DNA from: an uncultured Nitrospirales bacterium | GTDB taxonomy: Bacteria > Nitrospirota > Nitrospiria > Nitrospirales > UBA8639 | Assembly (NCBI GenBank): GCA_958295805.1 | Contig: OY282373.1 | Location: forward strand, 2,389,001 to 2,453,000 | DNA length: 64,000 bases | Direction of reading: 5' to 3' | Part shown: positions 24,104 through 33,047 of the stretch, piece after piece | Layout: each line of letters starts with the position of its first letter | Numbering within the stretch: the stretch's first letter is position 1 | Made by a program: the position numbers and the translations under genes | Notes under the pieces: generated by a model | What the model saw: only the letters and a program-made list of their open reading frames with translations | Database searches by the model: none | What the model was told of the DNA's origin: nothing

Positions 24104-25251
24104 CTCGACGACCGTCGCGTGAACGGCGCGTCCGCCGGTCCCCTGGTCGGAAGGTTCACGCCGCGCGCGTACCATCGTTTCACCACCCGTTGCTCCAGGG
24201 GCGTGACTTGGACGTTCCCGATTGATTTCGGCAGCACGCAATGCACGATCCCTTGTGACACTTTCTTATCGTGAAGCATGGCTGCCCAGAGTTTGGAAAA
24301 ACTATGGACCGGCATGTGCACGGGCAGACCCGTTCGCTGAATCAATTCACGCTGCCGATGCACGACCGAGGCGGAGCACAATTGGAGATGATGAGCCAGC
24401 AACGCTTCATGAACCATGCCGATTCCCACGGCCTCACCGTGAATGTATCGTTTGTAACGGCCCAGGGACTCCAAGGCATGACCAATCGTGTGCCCATAAT
24501 TCAAGATGCGTCGCAGGCCGGATTCCTGCTCATCTTTGGCCACGACCCACGCTTTAATTTCGCAACAACGCTTGACCACCTTGATGACGTCCTCATCCTT
24601 CACGTCAAGAAGGTGGCCCATTCGCTCCTCTAAAAAGGCAAAAAACTTCTTGTCGATGATGACGCCGTATTTCATCACTTCGGCCAATCCCGCCAGCCAT
24701 TCTCGTCGCGGCAGCGTGTGGAGGGTCTCGGTGTCGCACAACACGAGGACGGGTTGGTAAAAGGCCCCGATTAAATTTTTTCCCAACGGGTGGTTGACGC
24801 CGGTTTTTCCTCCCACGCTGGAATCGACTTGTGCCACGAGCGTCGTCGGCACTTGAACGAAGGGGATGCCTCGAAGATACAGTGACGCCGCGAATCCCGT
24901 CACGTCGCCGACCACCCCTCCCCCCAACGCCATCAAAACCGATCGACGCTCAAATCGATGCTTGACCAACTGATCCAGGATGTACGACGTCCACCGAACC
25001 GTTTTGGCCTGCTCACCATCAGGAACGCGGATCGTCCGACAGGTGAAGCCGGCGTTCACCATTGCCTTTCTCAGAGACGCCCCATAGTACCGGTCCACCG
25101 TCGGATTGGTCACAATCCCGACTTTCCCGGACAATCCCAATGCTTGACAATACGTCCCCAGCCGCTGCACACCGCCAGGGTCAATGACGATATCATAGCT
25201 TCGCTTCCCGAGACCTACTTTGACGGTTTGCTGATCGTGACGTTGGCCCAT
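24100..25251 (-). CDS. aroB: 3-dehydroquinate synthase
   Basis: 383 aa. It carries the NAD-binding and catalytic core GGGVVGDVTGFAASLYLRGI, then QVPTTLVAQVDSSVGGKTGV and the metal/substrate region RRILNYGHTIGHALE with the zinc-ligand histidines. It converts DAHP to 3-dehydroquinate, the second step of the shikimate pathway, in the cytoplasm. It starts 2 bp after the aroC stop and its TGA overlaps the ATG of the GAF-ANTAR gene. The C-terminal 30 residues are basic and slightly longer than usual. Confidence 0.96.
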   Translation of the reverse strand: MGQRHDQQTVKVGLGKRSYDIVIDPGGVQRLGTYCQALGLSGKVGIVTNPTVDRYYGASLRKAMVNAGFTCRTIRVPDGEQAKTVRWTSYILDQLVKHRFERRSVLMALGGGVVGDVTGFAASLYLRGIPFVQVPTTLVAQVDSSVGGKTGVNHPLGKNLIGAFYQPVLVLCDTETLHTLPRREWLAGLAEVMKYGVIIDKKFFAFLEERMGHLLDVKDEDVIKVVKRCCEIKAWVVAKDEQESGLRRILNYGHTIGHALESLGRYKRYIHGEAVGIGMVHEALLAHHLQLCSASVVHRQRELIQRTGLPVHMPVHSFSKLWAAMLHDKKVSQGIVHCVLPKSIGNVQVTPLEQRVVKRWYARGVNLPTRGPADAPFTRRSSR

Positions 25252-25253
25252 GG

Positions 25254-26414
25254 TTAGAAATTCTTCACGTATTCCTGGTACGCGGCGAAATTTCGTTTCA
25301 TCTCATCGACGCAATCACCACTGAATTTTTCCAACATGGCGTTCGCCATTTCATAGGCAATCACGGCTTCACCCACCACGCCGGCCGCGGGAACCGTACA
25401 GACGTCGGATCGCTCCACGGTGGCTTCAAAAGGTTCCTTGGTCTGGATATCGACGCTGTTCTTGGGTTGATACAACGTCGCAATCGGTTTCATGGCGACC
25501 CGCAGGATCACTGGCTGACCATTGGTGATCCCCCCTTCCAACCCACCGGCGTTGTTGGTCCTTCGTTCAAATCCCGGTTGGATCTCACTGGGATAAATGT
25601 CGTCGTGTACTTCAGAACCGAATCGCTGAGCAGATTCAAATCCCATGCCGATTTCTACGCCTTTCATGGCCTGGATGCTCATGGCCGCCATGGCTAACCG
25701 TGCGCTCAAGCGACGATCCCACTGGGCATAACTGCCCAACCCAATGGGCGGATTCGTCACCACCACTTCAAAAACTCCCCCCAGGGAGTCGCCCTTATGT
25801 TTCGCGGATCGGATGTGTTCAATCATTTTCTCACTTGCCACGGCATCCGCACACCGAACCTGAGAGTGTTCGGCACGTTCAAACGCCTCCACGTAATCAT
25901 CAACCCGCGGGGCCACGACGGATCCGATTCGGATCGTGTAACTCACCACCCGCACGTCAAACTCAGCTAATAAGGTCTTGGCCACGGCTCCAATGGCCAC
26001 GCGGATCGCGGTTTCTCTCGCACTCGCTTTTTCCAGCACGTTGCGGATGTCCCGATGCCCATATTTCATCGCACCCACCAGGTCCGCGTGACCGGGCCGC
26101 GGACGGGTCACCACGCGTTCCACGGACGGAGGACCGGGTTCCGCGGCCATCACGTCTTGCCAATTGTCCCAATCCCGATTGCGGATCATTAATCCTAACG
26201 GATTCCCCAGCGTCTTGCCTTTCCGAACGCCGCAGTAGAATTCAATCTGATCCTTTTCAATTCGCATTCGGCCGCCTCGGCCATAGCCACCTTGCCGTCT
26301 TGCTAAATCGCCATTGATCATTTCCGCCGTGAGAGGAAGCCCTGCAGGAACCCCTTCCAGTACGGCCATTAACCCCTTTCCATGTGATTCACCGGCGTTG
26401 AGATAACGAAGCAT
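25254..26414 (-). CDS. aroC: Chorismate synthase
   Basis: 386 aa. The N-terminus LRYLNAGESHGKGLMAVLEG contains the first chorismate synthase signature. RPGHADLVGAMKYGHRDIRN and ASARETAIRVAIGAVAK are the second, flavin/substrate-binding region; the third is in VERSDVCTVPAAGVVGEAVI. It makes chorismate from EPSP using reduced FMN. It is the first gene of the aroC-aroB-GAF/ANTAR operon; the 97 bp before it (26415-26511) show no clear promoter. Confidence 0.96.
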   Translation of the reverse strand: MLRYLNAGESHGKGLMAVLEGVPAGLPLTAEMINGDLARRQGGYGRGGRMRIEKDQIEFYCGVRKGKTLGNPLGLMIRNRDWDNWQDVMAAEPGPPSVERVVTRPRPGHADLVGAMKYGHRDIRNVLEKASARETAIRVAIGAVAKTLLAEFDVRVVSYTIRIGSVVAPRVDDYVEAFERAEHSQVRCADAVASEKMIEHIRSAKHKGDSLGGVFEVVVTNPPIGLGSYAQWDRRLSARLAMAAMSIQAMKGVEIGMGFESAQRFGSEVHDDIYPSEIQPGFERRTNNAGGLEGGITNGQPVILRVAMKPIATLYQPKNSVDIQTKEPFEATVERSDVCTVPAAGVVGEAVIAYEMANAMLEKFSGDCVDEMKRNFAAYQEYVKNF

Positions 26415-26511
26415 CAGGTTCCTCTTCTGATTTGGTGAACGGCTTCGCCGTGGCTTCCGCGTTCTTCACGACGGGTGAACAGGGGATGCCTCGTGGCGGA
26501 TACCTTATCCT

Positions 26512-27126
26512 TTAACTTCTGACCGGCTCGGATTGTCGCATGGGTCCAGTCTCGGTTGCCTCGAATCCCACCAGTTCAAACGAAGCGTGAATGACGTCCT
26601 CCAGGCTCTCCGTCCCCATCTCCTGGAGGTGAAAATCCATTGACTGCACAATCAACGTTTTCGGCAAAGTGTGCAGTTCTTCAAGAAAGCGGGCGAGCGC
26701 ATAATATCGCCCTTCTGCATAGAGCCGAAGCGTGACTCGACTTACGTCCATTTCCGACAGCGCAATCGGCTCCTCGGGTTTCCATGAGGTCAGCGTCACA
26801 CCAGCCGATTGAGCAACGTCGAAGATCTCCGTCAGCATGTGCTCCATGGGCACCTGAATGCCCAGCCGTCTTTTTTGCAAGGCGACTTGAGACTTCAGAC
26901 GAGCGATCTCGTCAGTCAGACGTTCTAATTGACCTCCATGCTCACCGGCGGCAATCCGATGATTCAGCGACTGAAGCGTTTCCTGAAGTGCCTGGATTCG
27001 TTGATTGCGAGGCTCGACGACAAATTGAAACAGGATGAGGGAGAACACCGCCACGCACAAAAACAGAGTGAGAAGTTTTGACGTCATGGGCGTGTCTTCC
27101 ACCCAATCCAGCATTCGTTCAACCAT
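26512..27126 (-). CDS. pilO: Type IV pilus assembly protein PilO
   Basis: 204 aa, bitopic: one N-terminal membrane helix (about 15-35), a coiled coil (about 38-90; RIQALQETLQSLNHRIAAGE) and a C-terminal ferredoxin-like fold (phrase GRYYALARFLEELHTLPKTL). PilO forms a heterodimer with PilN in the inner-membrane alignment subcomplex of the pilus machine. The start overlaps the pilN stop by 8 bp. PilP and PilQ, which usually follow, are absent; aroC is next on the same strand. Confidence 0.87.
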   Translation of the reverse strand: MVERMLDWVEDTPMTSKLLTLFLCVAVFSLILFQFVVEPRNQRIQALQETLQSLNHRIAAGEHGGQLERLTDEIARLKSQVALQKRRLGIQVPMEHMLTEIFDVAQSAGVTLTSWKPEEPIALSEMDVSRVTLRLYAEGRYYALARFLEELHTLPKTLIVQSMDFHLQEMGTESLEDVIHASFELVGFEATETGPMRQSEPVRS

Positions 27127-27673
27127 GATCCACGGAGTCCATGTTTATCGAAAATCGCAAGCGTGACGGCTGAACCGCATCGGCCTGGGTCTCAAACGTG
27201 CTGACGGAACCGATCACCTCGGTCTCCTCCAGATTCTCCGTCAACTTCACGATCGCGTCCTGGGAAAGAGCAAGGCCGGACAACAGAACCCGTTGATCTT
27301 TCGTCTGAAGACGCAGCAACCACACGTCCAAGGGATCAACCACTTGACTGATCACGGACAACAGGCGGAGGGGTCCGTTTGGATCGCGGGTGAGGGTCGT
27401 CAGTCGTTTCCGTTCGGCTACAATGGTTCGCCGTTGTTCCTTCAGGGCAAGAACCTGATCCCGGGTTTCTTCCATCAAGGCAAGACGAGACTGTTTCTCT
27501 CGTACTTTTTGTTCAAGTCGTTGTCCGGCATCATTCCCATCAAAGACAAGCCATCCCCAAACCGAGACGGTACACGCCACAACCATTATCCCCGCGACGA
27601 ACTCCGACTTGGCGCGGCGGCGAGCCGGATGGTCGCGGGCTTGCGGGCTTTTGAGCAAGTTAATGGCAATCAT
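27119..27673 (-). CDS. pilN: Type IV pilus assembly protein PilN
   Basis: 184 aa. It begins MIAINLLKSPQ, the conserved PilN N-terminal INLLP-like motif that docks into PilM. A membrane helix (about 27-45) and a coiled segment (about 50-95) follow, then a ferredoxin-like fold (about 100-184; DVWLLRLQTKDQRVLLSG). It overlaps pilM by 14 bp and pilO by 8 bp, indicating coupled translation. Confidence 0.88.
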   Translation of the reverse strand: MIAINLLKSPQARDHPARRRAKSEFVAGIMVVACTVSVWGWLVFDGNDAGQRLEQKVREKQSRLALMEETRDQVLALKEQRRTIVAERKRLTTLTRDPNGPLRLLSVISQVVDPLDVWLLRLQTKDQRVLLSGLALSQDAIVKLTENLEETEVIGSVSTFETQADAVQPSRLRFSINMDSVDHG

Positions 27674-28736
27674 GGTTATCCTTATGGAGTGCCAACCCCA
27701 ACGCTACGCCTCCGAGATGCGCGGAATCCACGAGTGCGTCCCCGTCTTGATGATTCCTCACGTCGTCGATTTCAGCAAAAGGATTCAGTGAGATCGTCGG
27801 AATCCCCAACGCGCGCTGGAGGTCATCTTGCAGTTGCGGATTTTTCGACTTCCCTCCGCAAAGGAACATCTTGTCTATCTTGAGTTCCTCGTCCTGATCC
27901 AGGATGAACGTGAAACAGCCTTGGACGTGCCTGATGATTTCCTCAAATGAAGGCGACGTGCCCGGATACGCGAGTCCACCGTCAGGAGCACCCTGAACAT
28001 CGGTGGAATCAACGGATACGCCTTGCCCATCCAAAGCCTGGATCAAAGACGTGTCCTCAAAGCTCACGTCCCGAACCAGGAGGGGATTCCCATTACCCAC
28101 AAAGGCAAGATTCATTCCACTTGCTCCGACGTTGGCGATACCGAATGAACGTCCCCTCAAGGTTGGGCTCTTTCCCATCACCATGTTCATCAACGCGAGC
28201 CCGTCAACGTCACACACGATCGGCTGAACCCCGCTCTCTTCCAACAACGTCTTCCGGCTCTCAACCGCCTGTTGCTTCGCGGCAACGAGCAGCACGTCCA
28301 TCTCGTTCGATACGGGGTCACGTCGAGATTCAGGAAGAATCCAATAATCAAAATACACCTCATTCATGGCATAGGGAACGTAGCGATGTCCCTCCCAGGT
28401 CAAATATTCATCAAGAGCGTCCCTCTCGACGCCGGACACGTGTATCACCTTGACCATCACGGCTGATCCGGATAACGAGAGCGCAACCGGACTGCCACGC
28501 AACTCCAGGTCCTCAATCAGACCCTTCAGGGCTGCCTTGAGTCGGCTGGGATCGTGAATCACGGCATCTTCGACGATCCCGGATTCAAGCCGGCGCATTC
28601 CATAGCGTTTGATACAATTTCGGGCAGCACGGCGTTCCAGTTGAATGACCTTGATCGTGGAAGAGCCGATATCGACGCCCACGCGTGACTGAGGTTTTGC
28701 AAACAAGGACGCCCACTTCTTGAGTCGGCTTATCAT
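27660..28736 (-). CDS. pilM: Type IV pilus assembly ATPase-fold protein PilM
   Basis: 358 aa from ATG 28736 (MISRLKKW); a TTG 14 codons upstream is less likely. The actin-like nucleotide motif GVDIGSSTIKVIQLE comes first, followed by YVPYAMNEVYFDYWILP, SFGIANVGASGMNLAFVGNG and MFLCGGKSKNPQLQDDL, all typical of the PilM/FtsA fold. It is the cytoplasmic member that binds the PilN N-terminus. pilMNO may be a platform for pili made elsewhere in the genome, or a type II-like secretion platform. Confidence 0.9.
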   Translation of the reverse strand: MISRLKKWASLFAKPQSRVGVDIGSSTIKVIQLERRAARNCIKRYGMRRLESGIVEDAVIHDPSRLKAALKGLIEDLELRGSPVALSLSGSAVMVKVIHVSGVERDALDEYLTWEGHRYVPYAMNEVYFDYWILPESRRDPVSNEMDVLLVAAKQQAVESRKTLLEESGVQPIVCDVDGLALMNMVMGKSPTLRGRSFGIANVGASGMNLAFVGNGNPLLVRDVSFEDTSLIQALDGQGVSVDSTDVQGAPDGGLAYPGTSPSFEEIIRHVQGCFTFILDQDEELKIDKMFLCGGKSKNPQLQDDLQRALGIPTISLNPFAEIDDVRNHQDGDALVDSAHLGGVALGLALHKDNHDCH

Positions 28737-28920
28737 CGAATACGAATTTCCGTTGCCGGAGTACCGGCTGCCGTGCAAAACCGCTTTTCAGGATGACATC
28801 GATTCTGGAAGACGTTTGTAAGACGTTACCTCTAGGCAAAAACCCGAGATTCAACCCTACACCGTTCTACGATTCATCGTCAAACCGTAGAAGTTCAGAA
28901 CCCTTTGGCCTTCCTCAACT

Positions 28921-29070
28921 CAATCTTTTCTCTCCCCTGTAGGGAGAGGAGAAAGGAACCGGAGGGGAATGAAAAGGGAGAGAGAGCCTCATTTTTTCCT
29001 CTCCACTTGGCGAGAGGGGAAATCTCGCCCCCTCGGACTCAGAGGGGTGAGGGGGGAAAGGGAAGGGAGA
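28921..29070 (+). repeat. Purine-rich palindromic intergenic element (GGGAGAGG/CCTCTCCC type)
   Basis: In the 420-bp gap between rpoN and pilM, this stretch is one long run of G/A-rich sequence with several hairpins: CTCTCCCCT-GT-AGGGAGAG near 28931-28949, CCTCTC-CACTTGGC-GAGAGG near 29000-29018, and CCCCTCGGACTCAGAGGGG near 29030. This CCTCTCCC..GAGGGG composition is a well-known dispersed repeat class in bacteria. It may act as a terminator or attenuator between rpoN and pilMNO. No gene is supported in 28779-29156. Confidence 0.6.
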
Positions 29071-29156
29071 GTGGAAAACGCCACTCAGGCGGAATGGACA
29101 GGCGGCTCCTCCTGCTTCGAGGAGGGCCATAGGTTGCGGAACTTATACAGAGACGC

Positions 29157-30635
29157 TCAATAGATCCGTTTTCGCTGACTGGCCGGGGCGATGTTCAGGT
29201 CCGCCCGATATTTCGCAACGGTTCGTCTCGCAATGACAATCCCTCGGGCTCGTCGTAACCTCAACACAATCTCTTGATCTTTCAGCGGCTTGCGGGAATT
29301 TTCTTTGCCGACCATTTCACGAATGAACTCCCGAACGGTCAGCGAGGATACATGTTCAGTGCCAGGCTCTGACCCTTGAATGCCTGCGTTGAAGAAAAAC
29401 TTGAGTTCCAACGTGCCTTGGGGACAATACATATATTTATTCGTCGTTACCCGGCTGATGGTCGATTCGTGCATCCCCACGTCTTCGGCCACTTGCTTGA
29501 GCACGAGTGGCTTCAAATATTGAATGCCTTTTTCCAAAAAGGGTTCTTGAAATGTGATTAAGCTTTCGACGACCTTCCGAATCGTCCGATTTCTCTGATC
29601 GAGACTCCGAATGATCCACTGAGCCCCTCGCAATTTCTCTTCGAGGTACGCCCGCACGGAATCTCCATTGCCGCTCGTCTCTCCTAACATCCGTTTGTAA
29701 TACGGCTTGATCCGCACGCGATGCATTCCGTCATCGTTGAGAACGACCTGCCATGTTCCTTCTTCCTTCAACACGAAGACGTCCGGCACAATGATCTGGT
29801 TGTCGTCAGACGAATAAGGACGTCCGGGTTTAGGTTCCAGGCTTTCAATGATGCGCACGGCTTCACCAATTTTTTCAACGCCGTAGCCGACTGCCTTCGC
29901 GATGACGGTCAATCGTTTTTTCTGAAGGTCGTGGAGATGGTTGTTGATTATCAGTTCGAGCAGTGACTCCTGAGAAATTCCATCATGAGCATAATCGCTT
30001 CCAAGGGGCGTTTTAAGAAGATAGCGGAGTTGAATCAACAAACATTCTTGGAGATCGCGAGCACCCACGCCAATCGGATCAAAGGTTTGAATGAGGGATA
30101 ACACCGAATCAACTTTTTTGACGGAGACATGGGACTCCTTGGCAATTTCCTCTATCGACGTGCGAAGATACCCGTCTTCATCAATGTTGCCGATTAACAT
30201 GACTCCAACGGCTTTGTCTTCGTCATCCTCAGAAGACAGTCGGAGTTGCCACAACAAGTGGTCTGCCAGCGTCGTCGGTTTCGTCAGCGTTTGGTCATAG
30301 GAAGGAAAGTCGTCGTGCAGGGAAGCAGGATCATAGCCGTCTCCGGGTCGCCAATCACTCTCATAATAATCTTCCCACCCTTCCGGTGAGAGCGGCTCAG
30401 AGAACTCTTCTGTTTCTCCCCGGTCGCCCTCGTTCTCCTGCTCCTCTTCCTCCTCTTCTTCTTCCTCCTCTTCCTCAACCTCTTCAAGGAGGGGATTGTC
30501 CAGCAAATGTTGCGCAAGGACTTGCTGGAGTTCCAGCCTGGATAATTGCAATAACTTGATGGCTTGTTGAAGTTGGGGGGTCATCACCAACTTCTGACTC
30601 AGCCGAAGATCAAGTTTCAGTTCCATCTGGGCCAT
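29157..30635 (-). CDS. rpoN: RNA polymerase sigma-54 factor
   Basis: 492 aa. Region I (1-50) has the Gln/Leu-rich LSQKLVMTPQLQQAIKLLQL. Region II is extremely acidic, with an almost unbroken run of glutamates at about 52-65. The core-binding domain, the helix-turn-helix (EDVGMHESTISRVTTNKYMY) and the C-terminal RpoN box ARRTVAKYRADLNI follow, so it should recognise -24/-12 promoters with activator ATPases. It lies after lptB (19 bp), the order common in many diderms, but without hpf or PTS genes. Confidence 0.96.
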   Translation of the reverse strand: MAQMELKLDLRLSQKLVMTPQLQQAIKLLQLSRLELQQVLAQHLLDNPLLEEVEEEEEEEEEEEEQENEGDRGETEEFSEPLSPEGWEDYYESDWRPGDGYDPASLHDDFPSYDQTLTKPTTLADHLLWQLRLSSEDDEDKAVGVMLIGNIDEDGYLRTSIEEIAKESHVSVKKVDSVLSLIQTFDPIGVGARDLQECLLIQLRYLLKTPLGSDYAHDGISQESLLELIINNHLHDLQKKRLTVIAKAVGYGVEKIGEAVRIIESLEPKPGRPYSSDDNQIIVPDVFVLKEEGTWQVVLNDDGMHRVRIKPYYKRMLGETSGNGDSVRAYLEEKLRGAQWIIRSLDQRNRTIRKVVESLITFQEPFLEKGIQYLKPLVLKQVAEDVGMHESTISRVTTNKYMYCPQGTLELKFFFNAGIQGSEPGTEHVSSLTVREFIREMVGKENSRKPLKDQEIVLRLRRARGIVIARRTVAKYRADLNIAPASQRKRIY

Positions 30636-30654
30636 CCAGGAAGAGGAACACCCT

Positions 30655-31404
30655 TCAGAGTCTGAATCGTTCGCCTAAATAAACAGATCTTGCCTTTTGG
30701 CTCTTCACAATGGAGTCCGACGTTCCTGCTTCAAGAATCGTTCCTTCATGAATGATATACGCGCGGTCCGTGATGGAAAGCGTGTCTTGAACGTTATGAT
30801 CCGTAATCAAAATCCCAATGTTTTTTCTTTTCAAGGATTGAATGATTTCTTGGATATCGACGACGGCAATGGGATCAATTCCGGCAAATGGCTCATCCAA
30901 CAATAAAAATCGAGGATTCGTGGCCAAGGCCCTGATGATTTCCAACCGACGACGCTCGCCCCCAGAAAGCACCAGGGCTTTGCTTTTTCGAAGATTTGCT
31001 AATCCGAGATCAGTCAGCAAGTTCTCCAGACGTTCCTTGCGCTCCTCCCGGGAAAGATTCAGGGATTCTAAGACGGCGGCAATGTTATCTTGAACGGATA
31101 ATTGACGAAAAACGGAGGATTCTTGAGGGAGATACCCAATCCCCCGACGAGCCCGCTGATACATGGGCAAGGCCGTGACTGACTCGTCATTTAAGAGAAT
31201 CTGACCATGATCCGGCTGGCATAGGCCGACCATCATGTCAAAAATGGTTGTTTTTCCCGCGCCATTGGGACCCAATAACCCGACGATTTCTCCTGATCCC
31301 ACGTCTAACGAGACGTCGCAAACAACCTCGCGTCCTCTAAAACTTTTTCGTAGCCCCTTGGCATACAGCCAAAAGCGCGGGATGGCGGGAGGTACCTGAT
31401 CCAA
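30655..31404 (-). CDS. lptB: LPS export ABC transporter ATP-binding protein LptB
   Basis: 249 aa. Walker A GPNGAGKTT near residue 40, the Q-loop stretch IGYLPQESSVFRQLSVQDNI, signature LSGGERRRLEI and Walker B FLLLDEPFAGIDPIA are typical of LptB. It powers extraction of lipopolysaccharide from the inner membrane with LptF/G (not in window), working with LptC and LptA encoded just upstream. It starts 12 bp after the lptA stop. Confidence 0.95.
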   Translation of the reverse strand: MDQVPPAIPRFWLYAKGLRKSFRGREVVCDVSLDVGSGEIVGLLGPNGAGKTTIFDMMVGLCQPDHGQILLNDESVTALPMYQRARRGIGYLPQESSVFRQLSVQDNIAAVLESLNLSREERKERLENLLTDLGLANLRKSKALVLSGGERRRLEIIRALATNPRFLLLDEPFAGIDPIAVVDIQEIIQSLKRKNIGILITDHNVQDTLSITDRAYIIHEGTILEAGTSDSIVKSQKARSVYLGERFRL

Positions 31405-31415
31405 GGTCGCCAGCC

Positions 31416-31943
31416 TTACTGCCCTTGATCATCGAGAATCACCCGGGATCCACCCTCGACGATGCTCCGGTCTTCCTCAATAAACATAGTCATTCGGGTT
31501 CCCGTCACCTTCGTTCCTTTCTGCCAAGCCACTGGCGACTCGGTGAGGACCATTTTTTCTTCATCTTTATAATACACGGCTCGTCCACAAGTGGCCTTCC
31601 CATCCGATCTCTCAATGATCACGTTGCCGATGGCTTCAATCCGTTTAATCTGATTCGTGGTCTCCTCTTCTGTTTCCTGATCTTGATCGTGTTGATCCTT
31701 TTTATCAAACGTCACAACCATATGATCAGATCGTATGACAAGTTCCCCTTTTGTGAGAACGACGTTGCCTTCAAAGGTCGTTCGTTGGGATTTTCCTTCG
31801 GTGGTCATGGTCCTCGACGTAATCGTGGTTGTCTCGTCCTTTTCAGCCACGCTGAAGGGCGTCCCCCAGACGAGACCACAGACGAGCATCGCCACTGGGA
31901 TCAGACGATTCGCGTTAGGAAACAACGTCAACCCGAACATCAT
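31416..31943 (-). CDS. lptA: LPS transport periplasmic protein LptA (OstA-like)
   Basis: 175 aa from the first of two ATGs at 31943, where AGGA lies six bases upstream; the ORF extends further but into lptC. Signal peptide to about residue 33 (ending PFSVAEK). The LptA/OstA beta-jellyroll follows: KSQRTTFEGNVVLTKGELVI, IKRIEAIGNVIIERSDGKAT, KVTGTRMTMFIEEDRSIVEG. A charged insert rich in D/Q/E (about residue 80) is unusual. It bridges LptC to the outer-membrane LptDE complex. It overlaps lptC by about 29 bp. Confidence 0.88.
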   Translation of the reverse strand: MMFGLTLFPNANRLIPVAMLVCGLVWGTPFSVAEKDETTTITSRTMTTEGKSQRTTFEGNVVLTKGELVIRSDHMVVTFDKKDQHDQDQETEEETTNQIKRIEAIGNVIIERSDGKATCGRAVYYKDEEKMVLTESPVAWQKGTKVTGTRMTMFIEEDRSIVEGGSRVILDDQGQ

Positions 31944-32481
31944 CCAATATCCTGAACTTTTCCATTTGTAATTCCGCGATGATGCCAATCCCCGTAATGG
32001 TCATGCCATGCCCATGAATGGTCACGGCGTCATTCGTGCGGATTTGCTGTTCGCCGTCCTCCCAGTGGATAGACGGCGTCAGGATCGTATAGCCGTTTGC
32101 TAATTCAACGGCAATCCATTCTTCTTGGTTCCGGAGGTCAAAATTACTGTTGGCAGTATCAAGGGTTCCTTGATCAGCCTCCAGCATCATCGTTTGCCCG
32201 TTTTCGCTCAACAGCCGAACTTGAACGCGTTCCAGCACGACGTGATGTTCGGACTCATACACCTGAGCGTTTTGAGCTTCCACCTCCCACTGGATTCTTC
32301 CTTCCTCGGTTTGACGATACACAAACCCTTCCAGGCCGGCGTCAGCGTTTTCAAAGACCGGCGAGGTCGCCACTGACGTGGAAGGATTGGACTTGACGTG
32401 CTGGGTCAGGACATACCCGAGATACCCCGTCACGCTCAGGACGATTCCTGCAAAAATCCATCGGAACAAGGTGTTCGGCAT
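31915..32481 (-). CDS. lptC: LPS export protein LptC
   Basis: 188 aa with one N-terminal membrane helix (about 8-27) and a periplasmic jellyroll: LEGFVYRQTEEGRIQWEVEA, QTMMLEADQGTLDTANSNFD, IRTNDAVTIHGHGMTITGIG. It anchors to the LptB2FG transporter and hands LPS to LptA. It begins about 125 bp after the rplQ stop. Whether it shares the ribosomal transcript is unclear; no terminator hairpin was recognised in 32482-32606. Confidence 0.88.
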   Translation of the reverse strand: MPNTLFRWIFAGIVLSVTGYLGYVLTQHVKSNPSTSVATSPVFENADAGLEGFVYRQTEEGRIQWEVEAQNAQVYESEHHVVLERVQVRLLSENGQTMMLEADQGTLDTANSNFDLRNQEEWIAVELANGYTILTPSIHWEDGEQQIRTNDAVTIHGHGMTITGIGIIAELQMEKFRILDDVRVDVVS

Positions 32482-32606
32482 CTCTGCACGCTTTCATTGG
32501 TGAGGCAAATCTCGGAAAAGAATATCACACTTGCTCCCTCTGGTAAACTTCACGGTCGAGGAAGGAGCAGGCGCGCGAGCAACGCAGCGGCGAGAATGGG
32601 AAACGC

Positions 32607-33017
32607 TTATGATGCGTTGTCTTCCTCCGCCGGAGATTCGGACGCATCAGCCGTCACCACGTCGCGTTGGATCAACTCCACCGCCACCAGTTCCGCGGCA
32701 TCTCCCGGGCGTCGTCTCGTTGGAATGATTCTGACGTAGCCACCGGCACGACCGCTGAATCGCCCGGCAACGTCGCTGAAGAGTTTGGACACGATGTCTT
32801 TTTCACGGATAAAACTTAAGGCGCGCCTGCGAGCATGGAGAGAACCTTCTTTCCCCAACGTAATCATTTTTTCGGTCATGCCGCGTATTTCTTTGGCTTT
32901 TGCCTCAGTCGTCTCAATACGTTCGTGTTCCAGTAATGAGGTTACCAGATTCCGATACATCGCACGTCGATGTTTCGTGTTACGTCCCAATTGTCTGCCA
33001 TTTTTTCGATGACGCAC
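32607..33017 (-). CDS. rplQ: 50S ribosomal protein L17
   Basis: 136 aa. The N-terminus MRHRKNGRQLGRNTKHRRAM is the L17 signature, and VTSLLEHERIETTEAKAKEI follows. The C-terminal 20 residues are a variable acidic tail. It is the last gene of the alpha operon, 30 bp after rpoA, as usual. Confidence 0.96.
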   Translation of the reverse strand: MRHRKNGRQLGRNTKHRRAMYRNLVTSLLEHERIETTEAKAKEIRGMTEKMITLGKEGSLHARRRALSFIREKDIVSKLFSDVAGRFSGRAGGYVRIIPTRRRPGDAAELVAVELIQRDVVTADASESPAEEDNAS

Positions 33018-33047
33018 GGCCCACCCTCTCGATCAATCGCTCATTTG

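Noticed and set aside
22832-24241. 469-aa form of the GAF-ANTAR protein
   Set aside because: The extra N-terminus lies within aroB; ATG 24103 overlaps the aroB stop in a typical coupled junction.
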